Source: Thalassospira mesophila
GTDB taxonomy: Bacteria; Pseudomonadota; Alphaproteobacteria; Rhodospirillales; Thalassospiraceae
DNA: 64,000 nucleotides
Assembly (NCBI RefSeq): GCF_002115755.1
Contig: NZ_JFKA01000005.1
Coordinates: 334,966 to 398,965, forward strand
Direction: 5' to 3'
Shown: piece after piece, positions 43,375 to 51,993 of the stretch
Layout: each line of letters begins with the position of its first letter
Position numbering within the stretch: the first letter of the stretch is position 1
Notes under the pieces: generated by a model
What the model was told of the DNA's origin: nothing
What the model saw: only the letters and a program-made list of their open reading frames with translations
Databases searched by the model: none
Translations under genes and position numbers: made by a program

Positions 43375-43962
43375 TCAGACGTCGAAAAACACGGTTTCCC
43401 GGTCACCCTGCATGTAAATATCAAACCGGTATTCGGGGCCGGTTGGTGTGTCATTGCGCGCCGCAATTAATGTATCGCGCCGGTCCGCCGGCACGGATTG
43501 CAGCACCGCACAGGTGCCATTTGCATCGCTTTCATCGCTAAAATAAAGCCGGGTGAAGGCATGGGTTAACATGCCGCGCATAAACACCGTGACATTGATA
43601 AAGGGTGCGGCGGCATCGGCAACAACGCCGGGTTTTACCGTGTGAAAAACAAACCGATTATCGGCATCGGTGCCCGTGCCACACCGGCCCAACCCGCGAA
43701 AACCGGCATTGTCCATACTGACCGGTTCGCTGCTATATTGGCCCGCCTCATCCGCCTGCCAAATCTCGATCATGGCATCGCTAACCAGCACGCCATCACC
43801 ATCAAAAACCTGGCCCATAACGCGAATATGCTCGCCCTTGGCATCGGGCCCGGCAACAACGAAATTGGCAAGGTCGGTAAAGTCATAACCATACTGAACC
43901 GGGGTTAACCCATAGGCAAAATAAGGCCCGACGGTTTGTGACGGGGTTTCTCCGTACGACAT
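43375..43962 (-). CDS. pcaG: Protocatechuate 3,4-dioxygenase alpha subunit
   Basis: 195 aa. Intradiol-dioxygenase fold with TPSQTVGPYFAYGLTP at the start, VMGQVFDGDGVLVSDAMIEIWQAD near 50 and FRGLGRCGTGTDADNRFVFHTVKPG near 95. The alpha chain lacks the iron ligands and completes the heteromeric active site. Starts 3 bases after pcaH. Confidence 0.93.
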   Translation of the reverse strand: MSYGETPSQTVGPYFAYGLTPVQYGYDFTDLANFVVAGPDAKGEHIRVMGQVFDGDGVLVSDAMIEIWQADEAGQYSSEPVSMDNAGFRGLGRCGTGTDADNRFVFHTVKPGVVADAAAPFINVTVFMRGMLTHAFTRLYFSDESDANGTCAVLQSVPADRRDTLIAARNDTPTGPEYRFDIYMQGDRETVFFDV

Positions 43963-43965
43963 GGC

Positions 43966-44667
43966 TTAATCCTCCATCGGGGTGGCGAAACGTCCGCGCA
44001 GGACAATGTCAAACTGATAACCCAAGGCAAAACCTTCTTCGGTTTTATCAATCAAAAATTTCGCCACCAGCCGGTTTCGCGCGTCTTCGTCGGGCGTGCC
44101 CAAAAAGATCGGGTCAAGGTCAAGCAACGGGTCACCGGGGAAATACATTTGCGTTACCAGCCGTGTGGCAAAGCCCGGCCCAAACAGGGATAAATGGATA
44201 TGGTTGGGGCGCCATGCGTTAAAATGGTTCCCCCACGGATAGGCACCGGGTTTGATGGTATAGAAAACATAATTGCCGTTTTCATCGGACATGCACCGAC
44301 CCGACCCGCGAAAATTGGGGTCCAACGGCGCGTTATGCTGATCAACCTTGTGAACATATCGCCCCGATGCATTGGCCTGCCATACCTCGATCACGGTGTT
44401 GGGCACCGGGCGACCATCGCCGTCCATGACCCGGCCATGCACCACAATGCGTTCGCCAATCGGCGCGCCGTTCACACAGCCGTTTTTGGTCAAATCCCAA
44501 TCAAGATCACGCACCACCGCACGGGCAAAAACCGGGCCGGTGCCTTCCGACAAACCGGGTTTTATGGCAACCAGCGGCTTTGTCGGGCCGCGCAAAAGGG
44601 TCGATTTATATCCCGGCGCGATATAGGGGGCATGGCTGTTCCAGTCCCGCGGTTTGAACCCGGTCAT
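43966..44667 (-). CDS. pcaH: Protocatechuate 3,4-dioxygenase beta subunit
   Basis: 233 aa, the iron-bearing subunit. Ligand positions of the family are visible: Tyr in SGRYVHK, Tyr in GAYPWGN and the His-x-His pair in RPNHIHLS. It cleaves protocatechuate between the hydroxyls to 3-carboxy-cis,cis-muconate using Fe(III) and O2. Start overlaps the pcaC stop (ATGA, 44664-44667). Confidence 0.95.
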   Translation of the reverse strand: MTGFKPRDWNSHAPYIAPGYKSTLLRGPTKPLVAIKPGLSEGTGPVFARAVVRDLDWDLTKNGCVNGAPIGERIVVHGRVMDGDGRPVPNTVIEVWQANASGRYVHKVDQHNAPLDPNFRGSGRCMSDENGNYVFYTIKPGAYPWGNHFNAWRPNHIHLSLFGPGFATRLVTQMYFPGDPLLDLDPIFLGTPDEDARNRLVAKFLIDKTEEGFALGYQFDIVLRGRFATPMED

Positions 44668-45074
44668 GATTGTGTTTCTCCCTGTTGATCTGCTTTTTTA
44701 TGATCAATTTCAGCAAAGACCTGTTTGGCAATGCGAAAGGCAGTATTACCGGCAGGCACACCGGCGTAAATCGCCACATGCATCAAAACTTCGCGAATAT
44801 CATCGCGGCTGGCCCCGGTATTAACGGTGGCGCGCAAATGCATTGCCAGTTCTTCTTCGTGGCCCAGTGCCGCCATCAGGCAAATGGTTAAAAGTGACCG
44901 TTCCCGTTTGGAAATAACCGGGTTTTCCCAAACCGTCCCCCAGACATTTTCGGTAATATAACGCTGAAAAAAATCGTCAAATTCCGTGATTCCGGCTGAC
45001 GCACGATCCACATGGGCGTCGCCCAGAACGGATCGGCGAGTTTTCATGCCTTGCTCAAACCGGCTCTCAGACAA
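44664..45074 (-). CDS. pcaC: 4-carboxymuconolactone decarboxylase
   Basis: 136 aa if started at TTG 45074, chosen because AAGGAG (45082-45087) sits 7 bases upstream and the resulting start (M-SESRFEQGMKTRRSVLGDAHVDRA) matches PcaC proteins. An alternative TTG at 45101 adds nine residues and has no clear ribosome site. CMD family motifs: RSLLTICLMAALG, and HLRATVNTGASRDDIREVLMHVAIYAGVP. It decarboxylates gamma-carboxymuconolactone to beta-ketoadipate enol-lactone. The first codons overlap pcaD by 8 bases. Confidence 0.9.
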   Translation of the reverse strand: MSESRFEQGMKTRRSVLGDAHVDRASAGITEFDDFFQRYITENVWGTVWENPVISKRERSLLTICLMAALGHEEELAMHLRATVNTGASRDDIREVLMHVAIYAGVPAGNTAFRIAKQVFAEIDHKKADQQGETQS

Positions 45075-45867
45075 GGGCGTTCTCCTTGATAAATCCGTCA
45101 ATCAACCGGCAAAGTTCCTGGGGTGCTTCAATTGGCGGCAAATGCCCGACCCCCTCTATCAAGGCAAATTTCGCATGCGCGATACTATCGGCCATCGCCC
45201 GAACCAGGTCTGGCGGGGTGGATTGATCAACCGATCCCGCGACACACAAAACAGGCCGTGATAAAGCCGATGTGCTTTTGGTCAGATCGGCATCGCGAAT
45301 GGCGGCGCAGGTGCCGCCATATCCGGCCACCGGGGTGCGCACCAGCATCGCCTGATATAGGGCGGACAAAGCAGGTTTACGCGCGCGGTAACTTGCCGAC
45401 AGCCAGCGTTCAATCACCGCATCGCCAATAACCTCCATGCCGCCTTTGGCAATGGCATCGATGCGGGTGTTCCAGCCGGTGGCATCGCCAATTTTGGGTG
45501 CGGTATCGCATAAGATAAGCCCGCGCACGCGGTTGGGCGCAATCGCCGCCAAATGCTGCGCAATCAACCCGCCAACCGAAAGCCCGCAGACAATGGCATT
45601 TTCAACACCAAGATGGTCCAGCAGCGATAAAAGATCGCGGGTGTGAAGGTCGATGCTGTAAGGCGCGTCGCCAATGCCTGAGAGGCCATGACCGCGCTTG
45701 TCATAGGTTATCACACGAAAGGCCGGGGCAAATGCCGCAACGACATCGTCCCAAATTCTAAGGTCCGTGCCCAGCGAATTGGAAAAAACCAGAACCGGCG
45801 CATCCTGCCTGCCCTGATCGGCATAATGCAGGTGCGTTCCGTTCAGGTCGGCAACTTTTAGTGTCAT
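45067..45867 (-). CDS. pcaD: 3-oxoadipate enol-lactonase
   Basis: 266 aa alpha/beta hydrolase. Nucleophile elbow CGLSVGGLIAQ near residue 95, DKRGHGLS near 57, and a late VEGVGHLPPIEAP with the catalytic His. It hydrolyses beta-ketoadipate enol-lactone to beta-ketoadipate. First gene of pcaDCHG, divergent from pcaQ, with candidate PcaQ sites in the 128-base gap. Confidence 0.93.
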   Translation of the reverse strand: MTLKVADLNGTHLHYADQGRQDAPVLVFSNSLGTDLRIWDDVVAAFAPAFRVITYDKRGHGLSGIGDAPYSIDLHTRDLLSLLDHLGVENAIVCGLSVGGLIAQHLAAIAPNRVRGLILCDTAPKIGDATGWNTRIDAIAKGGMEVIGDAVIERWLSASYRARKPALSALYQAMLVRTPVAGYGGTCAAIRDADLTKSTSALSRPVLCVAGSVDQSTPPDLVRAMADSIAHAKFALIEGVGHLPPIEAPQELCRLIDGFIKENALV

Positions 45868-45913
45868 TTGTTTCCACCCTGATTTGTTAACGTCACTTTG
45901 TCAGGGAGTTTTG

Positions 45914-45961
45914 GTTATGTAAAATGAGCATTTGCGCTTTTTGCATAACTATTTAATTATG
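45914..45961. promoter_or_regulatory. Candidate PcaQ binding region, pcaD-pcaQ gap
   Basis: GTTATG (45914-45919) and CATAAC (45944-45949) form a widely spaced inverted repeat. The second half also starts a 16-base LysR-type element ATAACT-N4-AATTAT (45945-45960). The PcaQ site known in Rhizobiaceae is an ATAACC-N4-GGTTAA-type repeat (recalled), so geometry and sequence agree. Confidence 0.65.
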
Positions 45962-45995
45962 AATAAAGCAAAAACCCCGAAATACGAGGCGCAAT

Positions 45996-46937
45996 GTGCT
46001 GGACCACCGGATTAAATTTCGCCACCTGACCTGCTTTTTGGAGGTTGCACGCCAACGCAGCGTGGTTAAAGCGGCCGACACATTGGCCATTACCCAGCCC
46101 GCTGTTTCCAAAACCCTGCGCGAACTTGAAGAACATCTTGATGCACGGTTGTTTGACCGTTCCAAACGCGGTGTGACCTTAACCGATTATGGCAAGGTTT
46201 TTTTGCGCTATGCCGGGGCCAGCGTAACCGCCCTGCGCCAGGGGGTGGACAGCATCAGCCAGGTGCGTGCGCAAGGCGGCTTAACCATTACGCTGGGCGT
46301 TTTACCTACGGTTGCCGGTACCATTATGCCCGCGGCCTTAAAACGGTTCAAATCGCTGGGAACGAATACAACGCTTCGCGTTATTACCGGGCCCAATACC
46401 GTGTTGCTTGGGCAATTGCGGGTGGGCGAGATGGACCTTGTTATCGGCCGCCTGGCCGAGCCTGACCAAATGTCGGGCCTGTCGTTTATTCATTTATATT
46501 CCGAACATATTTCGCTGGTGGTGCGGCCCGGCCACCCCCTGTTGGTCGATGCCAATCTCGACCTGAGCAAAATTCGCGATTACACCGTGCTGGTGCCGAC
46601 ACCCAATGCCATTATTCGCACCGTGGTGGACCGCATGTTGATTGCGCACGGCATCGGCGCGCTGCCCGACCGCATTGAAACGGTTTCAACATCGTTTGGC
46701 CGTGCCTTTACCCGCGAAACCGATGCCATATGGATCATCTCAAACGGTGCCGTTGCCACCGACATCGCCGATGGCGTTTTGGTGGAATTGCCGATTGATA
46801 CCAGCGATACCTTTGGTCCGGTTGGCCTGACAACCCGGGTAGACGCCCCGACATCGCCACCGGTTGATATGCTGACCAATGTTATTCGCGAAGAAGCAGC
46901 CCGCCATCACAGCGCACATGCGCTCGCAAAAACATAA
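45996..46937 (+). CDS. pcaQ: LysR-type activator of the pca operon, PcaQ
   Basis: 313 aa from GTG 45996 (GAGG 7 bases upstream). Residues 8-65 form the LysR helix-turn-helix (FLEVARQRSVVKAADTLAITQPAVSKTLRELEEHL), with RIKFRHLTCFLEVARQRSV being typical of PcaQ. The C-terminal effector domain would bind beta-carboxymuconate in known PcaQ proteins. Divergent from pcaD, the standard PcaQ arrangement. TRAP genes follow downstream. Confidence 0.9.
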   Translation: MLDHRIKFRHLTCFLEVARQRSVVKAADTLAITQPAVSKTLRELEEHLDARLFDRSKRGVTLTDYGKVFLRYAGASVTALRQGVDSISQVRAQGGLTITLGVLPTVAGTIMPAALKRFKSLGTNTTLRVITGPNTVLLGQLRVGEMDLVIGRLAEPDQMSGLSFIHLYSEHISLVVRPGHPLLVDANLDLSKIRDYTVLVPTPNAIIRTVVDRMLIAHGIGALPDRIETVSTSFGRAFTRETDAIWIISNGAVATDIADGVLVELPIDTSDTFGPVGLTTRVDAPTSPPVDMLTNVIREEAARHHSAHALAKT

Positions 46938-46944
46938 TCATTTG

Positions 46945-46987
46945 GTTATGCATAACAGCTTCAATATCATTATACATAACCGTTATG
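46945..46987. promoter_or_regulatory. GTTATG/CATAAC repeats upstream of the TRAP operon
   Basis: GTTATGCATAAC (46945-46956) and CATAAC-C-GTTATG (46975-46987) are two perfect inverted repeats built from the hexamers also present in the pcaD-pcaQ gap. Their centres are about 30 bases apart. They lie 150-190 bases before the dctP start and suggest that PcaQ also governs the TRAP importer. Confidence 0.6.
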
Positions 46988-47136
46988 ATGATATTAGAGT
47001 CAGTTCAGAATAATCAGGCAGCTGTTGTAAGAGCTGCGATCAATAATAAAAAAAGCCCGTAAGAAACTCCCGGAAAACAAGGTTTATCAGCGGAACCAGC
47101 CAGTTCAAGGCTTGGCGGAGACGTTTAGGAGGAAAC

Positions 47137-48174
47137 ATGAAACACATCTCGAAATTGCTCGCGGGGGCGGCAATTGCAACCTTGATGTCCTTTGGGGCAC
47201 AGGCGCAGGAAGTGACCCTGACCATTCATCATTTTTTGGGCCCCAAAGCCCCGATCCAGAAGGATCTGCTGGAGCCCTGGACCCAGAAAATTGAAAAAGA
47301 GTCCGGTGGCCGGATCAAATTTGAAATTTTCCCGTCGATGTCGATGGGCGGCAACCCGCCCGAACTTTATCGCCAGGTCCGCGATGGCGTTGCCGATATT
47401 GTCTGGACCCTGCCGGGCTATACACCGGGTGTTTTCCCGCATACCGAAGTGTTTGAACTGCCCGGTGTGCATCTGGGCGATGCCCGCGCCACCAACCTTG
47501 CCATTTATGACATGATGGACGAACTGGCCCCGGATTTAAAAGACATTCATCCGTTGCTGGTGCATGTCCATGCCGGTCAGGCCATTCATACCACGCAAAA
47601 AGAAATCCACACCGTTGCCGACGTTAAAGGCCTGAAACTGCGCACCCCGACCCGCACCGGAAGCTGGGTTATTGAAAGCTGGGGCGCTGAACCTGTCGGC
47701 ATGCCGGTTCCGGCATTAACCCAGGCATTGTCACTGGGGGTTGTTGATGGCGGGCTGGTGCCGTTTGAAGTTGTCGGGCCGCTTAAACTCAACGAACTGG
47801 TTTCCTATTCGGTCGAGGGGCAAGGGGCCAATTCGCGGTTTGGCACCAGTGTTTTCCTGCTGGCCATGAACAAGGACCGATACGAAAGCCTGCCCGATGA
47901 TTTGAAAAAGATCCTGGATGACAATACCGGGCGCGATTTTTATGCACATGCCGGTGATGTCTGGAACGATGTCGAGGAAGCAGGCAAACAGCTGATCCGC
48001 GATGGCAAGGGCGAAATCATTGAACTGACCCCGGAACAGAAGAAAACCTTTGATGATGCATCAGCCGGTGTGACCGATCGCTGGATCAAGGAAGCCAATT
48101 CCGCCGGAATCGACAATGCCGCAGAACTGGTGGAAGAAGCCAAGGCTGCCGTTCTGAAACATACCAAAGAATAA
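47137..48174 (+). CDS. dctP: TRAP substrate-binding protein, probable aromatic-acid importer
   Basis: 345 aa with a signal peptide (MKHISKLLAGAAIATLMSFGAQAQ) and AGGAGG-type ribosome site upstream. DctP fold motifs: MSMGGNPPELYRQVRDGVADIVW near residue 67, and GLKLRTPTRTGS near 167 with the conserved ligand-carboxylate Arg. Placed between pcaQ and pobR-like genes and preceded by PcaQ-like repeats, it probably brings in protocatechuate, 4-hydroxybenzoate or a related acid. Followed by a stem-loop, then dctQ and dctM. Confidence 0.85.
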   Translation: MKHISKLLAGAAIATLMSFGAQAQEVTLTIHHFLGPKAPIQKDLLEPWTQKIEKESGGRIKFEIFPSMSMGGNPPELYRQVRDGVADIVWTLPGYTPGVFPHTEVFELPGVHLGDARATNLAIYDMMDELAPDLKDIHPLLVHVHAGQAIHTTQKEIHTVADVKGLKLRTPTRTGSWVIESWGAEPVGMPVPALTQALSLGVVDGGLVPFEVVGPLKLNELVSYSVEGQGANSRFGTSVFLLAMNKDRYESLPDDLKKILDDNTGRDFYAHAGDVWNDVEEAGKQLIRDGKGEIIELTPEQKKTFDDASAGVTDRWIKEANSAGIDNAAELVEEAKAAVLKHTKE

Positions 48175-48185
48175 AACAGACAGCC

Positions 48186-48216
48186 GGGACCATGCGCCAT
48201 GTCAGTGCGTGGTCCC
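48186..48216 (+). terminator. Stem-loop between dctP and dctQ
   Basis: GGGACCA (48186-48192) pairs with TGGTCCC (48210-48216), with an additional inner CGC/GCG pairing, then CTTTTTG. Starts 12 bases after the dctP stop. A textbook hairpin plus T-run, probably attenuating readthrough into dctQM. Confidence 0.75.
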
Positions 48217-48247
48217 CTTTTTGTTTCCAGCAAGATTGTCCGGATAT

Positions 48248-48745
48248 ATGAAACGCCTGTTATATCAATCTGCGTCGGGGCTGGCCGTTCTTGGCGGGGT
48301 ACTGGCCCTGCTGATTGCCGTGGTAACGATTGTCAATGTCGGTGGCTTTGCCATCGACAAGGTCGCCCGCCTGTTTGGCGGCCATTTCCCGGCCATTCTC
48401 GGCTACGAGGATTTCGTCGGCCTCACCGTTAGCTGCGCCGCTTTAATGATGTTTCCCTATTGCCAAACACGTTACGGCCATGTCGCCGTCGATGTTTTCA
48501 TGAATTTGTTTCCGTCATGGTTCGGGCGGGCTGTCGATGTGGTGTCCTCCACACTGATGACCGCACTGGCCCTGTTTCTGGGCTATATGATGGTGCGCGG
48601 GTTGCTGGAAGTACAAAGCGACAACGCCATGTCGGCCATTTTGGGCTGGCACCTTTGGCCCTTTTATATTCCCGGTATTATTTCGATGTTCTTGTGGGCG
48701 CTGATTTGCATGACCCAGATTTTTGAAAGAGAAGCCCATGTCTGA
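48248..48745 (+). CDS. dctQ: TRAP transporter small permease, DctQ
   Basis: 165 aa from ATG 48248, four membrane helices (GLAVLGGVLALLIAVVTIVNVGGFAIDK first). The typical helix-2 segment YEDFVGLTVSCAALMMFPYCQTRYGHVAVD near residue 56 marks DctQ. Its stop overlaps dctM by 8 bases. Works with the dctP product encoded upstream. Confidence 0.88.
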   Translation: MKRLLYQSASGLAVLGGVLALLIAVVTIVNVGGFAIDKVARLFGGHFPAILGYEDFVGLTVSCAALMMFPYCQTRYGHVAVDVFMNLFPSWFGRAVDVVSSTLMTALALFLGYMMVRGLLEVQSDNAMSAILGWHLWPFYIPGIISMFLWALICMTQIFEREAHV

Positions 48746-50129
48746 ACGCGAACTGATTGGCATTGGCGGACTGGGGGTTTTGTTTTTCCTGCTAGCCCTG
48801 CGCATCCCCGTCGGTTTGGCAATGGTTGGCGTTGGCATTGGCGGCAACTTTGTGCTGAGCATCTTTTTTCCGTTTTTGCGCTTCGAACCTTATTTACAAC
48901 AGTTCAAATCCCTGTTGTGGGGCATTGTTTCCAATTATGAATTATCCGTCGTACCGCTTTTTGTGCTGATGGGGTATCTGGCCAGCCAGGCCAACCTGTC
49001 GCGCGATCTGTTTCAGGGTGTAAATGCCATTTTGGGCCGCTTTCGCGGCGGTGTTGCCATGGCCGCCATTGGCGCGTGCGCCGGGTTCGGGGCGGTTTGT
49101 GGATCATCGCTGGCAACGGCATCGACAATGGGCCGGGTCGCCCTGCCCGAACTGCACCGGTTAAATTATTCGCCCCGCCTGGCAACCGGCACGCTGGCAG
49201 CCGGTGGCACCCTGGGTATTCTTATTCCGCCATCGGTGGCACTGGTGATTTATGCGGTAACGGTTGAAGCATCGATCATTCAGATGTTTCAGGCGGCCAT
49301 CATTCCCGGCCTGATCGCCGTTGTGTTTTTCATGCTGGTTATTGCCATTCAGGTGCGGTTAAACCCCGATCTGGCCCCGATCCCCGCCCCCATGCCCCCG
49401 GCAGAACGCAAGCAGGCCCTGCTGCGTCTGATCCCGGTAATGGTTATTTTTGGCGCCATCATTCTGGGGCTGGGTGCCGGGTTGTTTACGCCGACACCAG
49501 CCGCTGGTGTCGGCGTTTTTGCCATTCTGGCCTATGGCTTGTTCATGCATTGGCGCGGCAAGGAAGGGCTTAGTTTTGGCGGGTTAAAACAGGCCCTGCG
49601 CGACACATCTGTCACCAGTTCGATGATTTTTTTCATCCTGCTGGGGGCGGAAGTACTGAAAGGTTTTTTCAGCCGCGCCGGCCTGCCCGCCTTTATGGCC
49701 GATGCCGCCGCCAATAGCGGGTTGGACCCGTGGCTGGTGATGGTTTTGATGTTGCTGGCCCTCATCGTTCTGGGCTGTTTCATGGAAAGCCTTTCCATGA
49801 TTGTGGTGGTGATCCCGTTTTTCTGGCCTGCTTTGGTCGACATTAATGGCGGCGATTTTGCCACAGCCGCCACGGCAGCCTATGGCATGGGGGCCGAAGA
49901 CCTTAAAATCTGGTTCGGGATTTTAGCCCTGATTGTGGTGGAACTGGGCCTGATCACGCCACCGGTGGGGTTAAATGTGTTTATCATTAACGCGCTGGCC
50001 GATGGTGTGCCCATGAGCCAGACCTTCCGGGGTGTGATGCCGTTTTTTGCCGCTGAAATTGTGCGCATTACCCTGATTGTCTTTATCCCGGCCATTACCC
50101 TGTTCATGCCAACCATACTGGGCGGATAA
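48738..50129 (+). CDS. dctM: TRAP transporter large permease, DctM
   Basis: 463 aa from ATG 48738 (overlaps dctQ). About 12-13 membrane helices with GACAGFGAVCGSSLATASTMGRVALPE near residue 114 and AGGTLGILIPPSVALVIYAV near 156, the DctM substrate-path loops. Downstream stem-loop at 50151-50180. Same operon as dctP and dctQ. Confidence 0.92.
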   Translation: MSERELIGIGGLGVLFFLLALRIPVGLAMVGVGIGGNFVLSIFFPFLRFEPYLQQFKSLLWGIVSNYELSVVPLFVLMGYLASQANLSRDLFQGVNAILGRFRGGVAMAAIGACAGFGAVCGSSLATASTMGRVALPELHRLNYSPRLATGTLAAGGTLGILIPPSVALVIYAVTVEASIIQMFQAAIIPGLIAVVFFMLVIAIQVRLNPDLAPIPAPMPPAERKQALLRLIPVMVIFGAIILGLGAGLFTPTPAAGVGVFAILAYGLFMHWRGKEGLSFGGLKQALRDTSVTSSMIFFILLGAEVLKGFFSRAGLPAFMADAAANSGLDPWLVMVLMLLALIVLGCFMESLSMIVVVIPFFWPALVDINGGDFATAATAAYGMGAEDLKIWFGILALIVVELGLITPPVGLNVFIINALADGVPMSQTFRGVMPFFAAEIVRITLIVFIPAITLFMPTILGG

Positions 50130-50150
50130 TTAACCGTTAAAGCCTTCATT

Positions 50151-50180
50151 CGGGGCTGCGCCAATGCGTGGCCCCGTTTT
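50151..50180 (+). terminator. Terminator after dctM
   Basis: CGGGGC (50151-50156) pairs with GCCCCG (50171-50176), followed by TTTTGCG. It ends the TRAP transcript before the AraC-family gene. Confidence 0.7.
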
Positions 50181-50226
50181 GCGTTTCGGGCTATAATTCG
50201 CACGAAAGCATATTGCAGGAACCACC

Positions 50227-51153
50227 ATGATCGCCACCCGCGAAACCATTCCTGTTTACCGTCTTTATGGTGAAAACATCGCCATGAACGGCCATGCGGT
50301 GCAGGAACCGGAATTTTTCCATCTGGAATCCATTCCATCGCGCTCCCGCCTGCATGACATGCATATTCAGCCCCATCGCCATGCCAACCTGTTTCAATTG
50401 CTGTATATTACACAGGGACAGGCCGGGATTGAATTTGACGACCGCCAGTTTACCATCGGCCCGCAAACCATGCTAACCGTGCCGCCTGGCACCGTGCATG
50501 GCTTTCGGTTTAGCCGCGATATTGATGGCTGGGTTATTTCCCTGACTGATGATCATGTACGCGAAATTCTGGCAATGGTGCCCCGGCTAAACAGTTGCCT
50601 GGATGTGCCGCTTTGCGTGCCAATTACGCAGCCCCCGGCCAATACCGCGCAGGATACAAACCAGCCCAGCCCAGCCCGCGCCGATTTTTTAATTCGCCAA
50701 CTGGTGGCCGAATATCACAGCCATGCGATCGGCAGGTTATTTGCGCTGCGCAATATTATCGGGTTGTTATTGCTTGAATTTGGCCGTCATGGCGCATTGC
50801 ATCGCGACGGGCGATTGTCGCGCCAGGAACAAAAGAACGCCAAATTCCGCAAGTTCCAAAACCAGATTGAAAATCAGTACCGCCAGCATCGTCCGCTGGA
50901 TTATTACGCCCGCGAAATTGGCATCACCACAACCCAGCTAAACCGGATTTGCAAAGACATCGTCGAAATGACGGCGATTGAAGTGGTGCATAACCGGCTG
51001 ATACTGGAAGCCAAACGGGTGCTGATTTATACCGACATTAATATTCAGCAAATCGCCGATGAGCTTGGCTATCAGGATGCCGGATACTTTTCGCGGTTTT
51101 TTGCCAAAAAGGCGGGGATGTCCCCCGCCCGGTTTCGTGCCCTTTACCGCTAG
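50227..51153 (+). CDS. pobR: AraC family regulator, PobR-like
   Basis: 308 aa with AGGA upstream of ATG 50227. N-terminal cupin-like sensor: IPVYRLYGEN near 8, EFFHLESIPSRSRLHDMHIQPHRHANLFQLLYITQGQ near 30-75 (metal/aromatic-ligand pocket), VPPGTVHGF near 96. C-terminal AraC DNA-binding domain with two helix-turn-helix units (IGITTTQLNRICKDI and ADELGYQDAGYFSRFFAKKAGMSP). This pattern matches PobR, the 4-hydroxybenzoate-responsive activator of pobA. No 4-hydroxybenzoate hydroxylase gene is in this window, so pobR here could control the adjacent TRAP importer or a distant pobA. Confidence 0.8.
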   Translation: MIATRETIPVYRLYGENIAMNGHAVQEPEFFHLESIPSRSRLHDMHIQPHRHANLFQLLYITQGQAGIEFDDRQFTIGPQTMLTVPPGTVHGFRFSRDIDGWVISLTDDHVREILAMVPRLNSCLDVPLCVPITQPPANTAQDTNQPSPARADFLIRQLVAEYHSHAIGRLFALRNIIGLLLLEFGRHGALHRDGRLSRQEQKNAKFRKFQNQIENQYRQHRPLDYYAREIGITTTQLNRICKDIVEMTAIEVVHNRLILEAKRVLIYTDINIQQIADELGYQDAGYFSRFFAKKAGMSPARFRALYR

Positions 51154-51177
51154 GGCCTTTTCCTGTGCTATGGCGTT

Positions 51178-51993
51178 TTAACGCCAACCCAGCAACCATT
51201 TATCCAGCCGCCCCAGCAACCACGATATGGCAAGCCCGAACACCGACAGCACCACCACCCCGGCAATTAACTGGTCCGTCTGGTACAAACTGCCTGCCGA
51301 CAGGATCAGCGCGCCAATGCCGTATTGCGCGCCAATCATTTCGGCCGCGACCAGCAAAATAATGGCGATCGAGGATGAAATACGAAAGCCCGACAGGATA
51401 GTGGGCAACGCACCGGGCAAAATGATTTTGCGTACAATCGACCAGGTCGACATATCAAAACTTTGCCCCATGCGGATCAAATTGCGGGCCACATTATCGA
51501 CCGCGCCAAAAGTGTTGATCACGGTGGGGAAAAACACGCCAAAGCCGATGGTGGCAAATTTGGATGGCTCGCCAATGCCAAACCAGATGATGAAAAGCGG
51601 CAATAACGCAATTTTGGGAATGGGAAACAGCGCCGACACCAGTGCCACGCCGGGCGACCGCGCCCAGGAAAACATGCCGACCAGAAAACCAACCGCAAGC
51701 CCGGCCACCGTGCCCAGCACCCAGCCCACTGCCAATCGCTGGCCCGATGCCGCCAGATGCACCCACAAATCACCTGATACAATCAATTGCCACAGTGATT
51801 TAGCCACGGCAACCGGGCTGGGCATGGCAAGTTCGCTGATAAAGCCGGTGCTACACCCGATTTGCCATAATATAATCAGCACGACAAAGCTGCCCCACGC
51901 CGCCAGCGGATTGGCACGCGGGTTAAAACCAACCGCGCGAAACCGAACCGGTTGTTTTGCCGTTTTTACCGGGGCCAAATGATCAGGCGACAT
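51178..51993 (-). CDS. ABC importer permease, SsuC/TauC family
   Basis: 271 aa from ATG 51993. About six membrane segments and the BPD_transp_1 motif region near residues 155-215 (GFGVFFPTVINTFGAVDNVARNLIRMGQSFDMSTW and ILPGALPTILSGFRISSS), typical of sulfonate/nitrate/taurine permeases. Start overlaps the ATPase gene by 11 bases. Third and last gene of the binding protein-ATPase-permease operon, converging on the AraC gene. Confidence 0.9.
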   Translation of the reverse strand: MSPDHLAPVKTAKQPVRFRAVGFNPRANPLAAWGSFVVLIILWQIGCSTGFISELAMPSPVAVAKSLWQLIVSGDLWVHLAASGQRLAVGWVLGTVAGLAVGFLVGMFSWARSPGVALVSALFPIPKIALLPLFIIWFGIGEPSKFATIGFGVFFPTVINTFGAVDNVARNLIRMGQSFDMSTWSIVRKIILPGALPTILSGFRISSSIAIILLVAAEMIGAQYGIGALILSAGSLYQTDQLIAGVVVLSVFGLAISWLLGRLDKWLLGWR

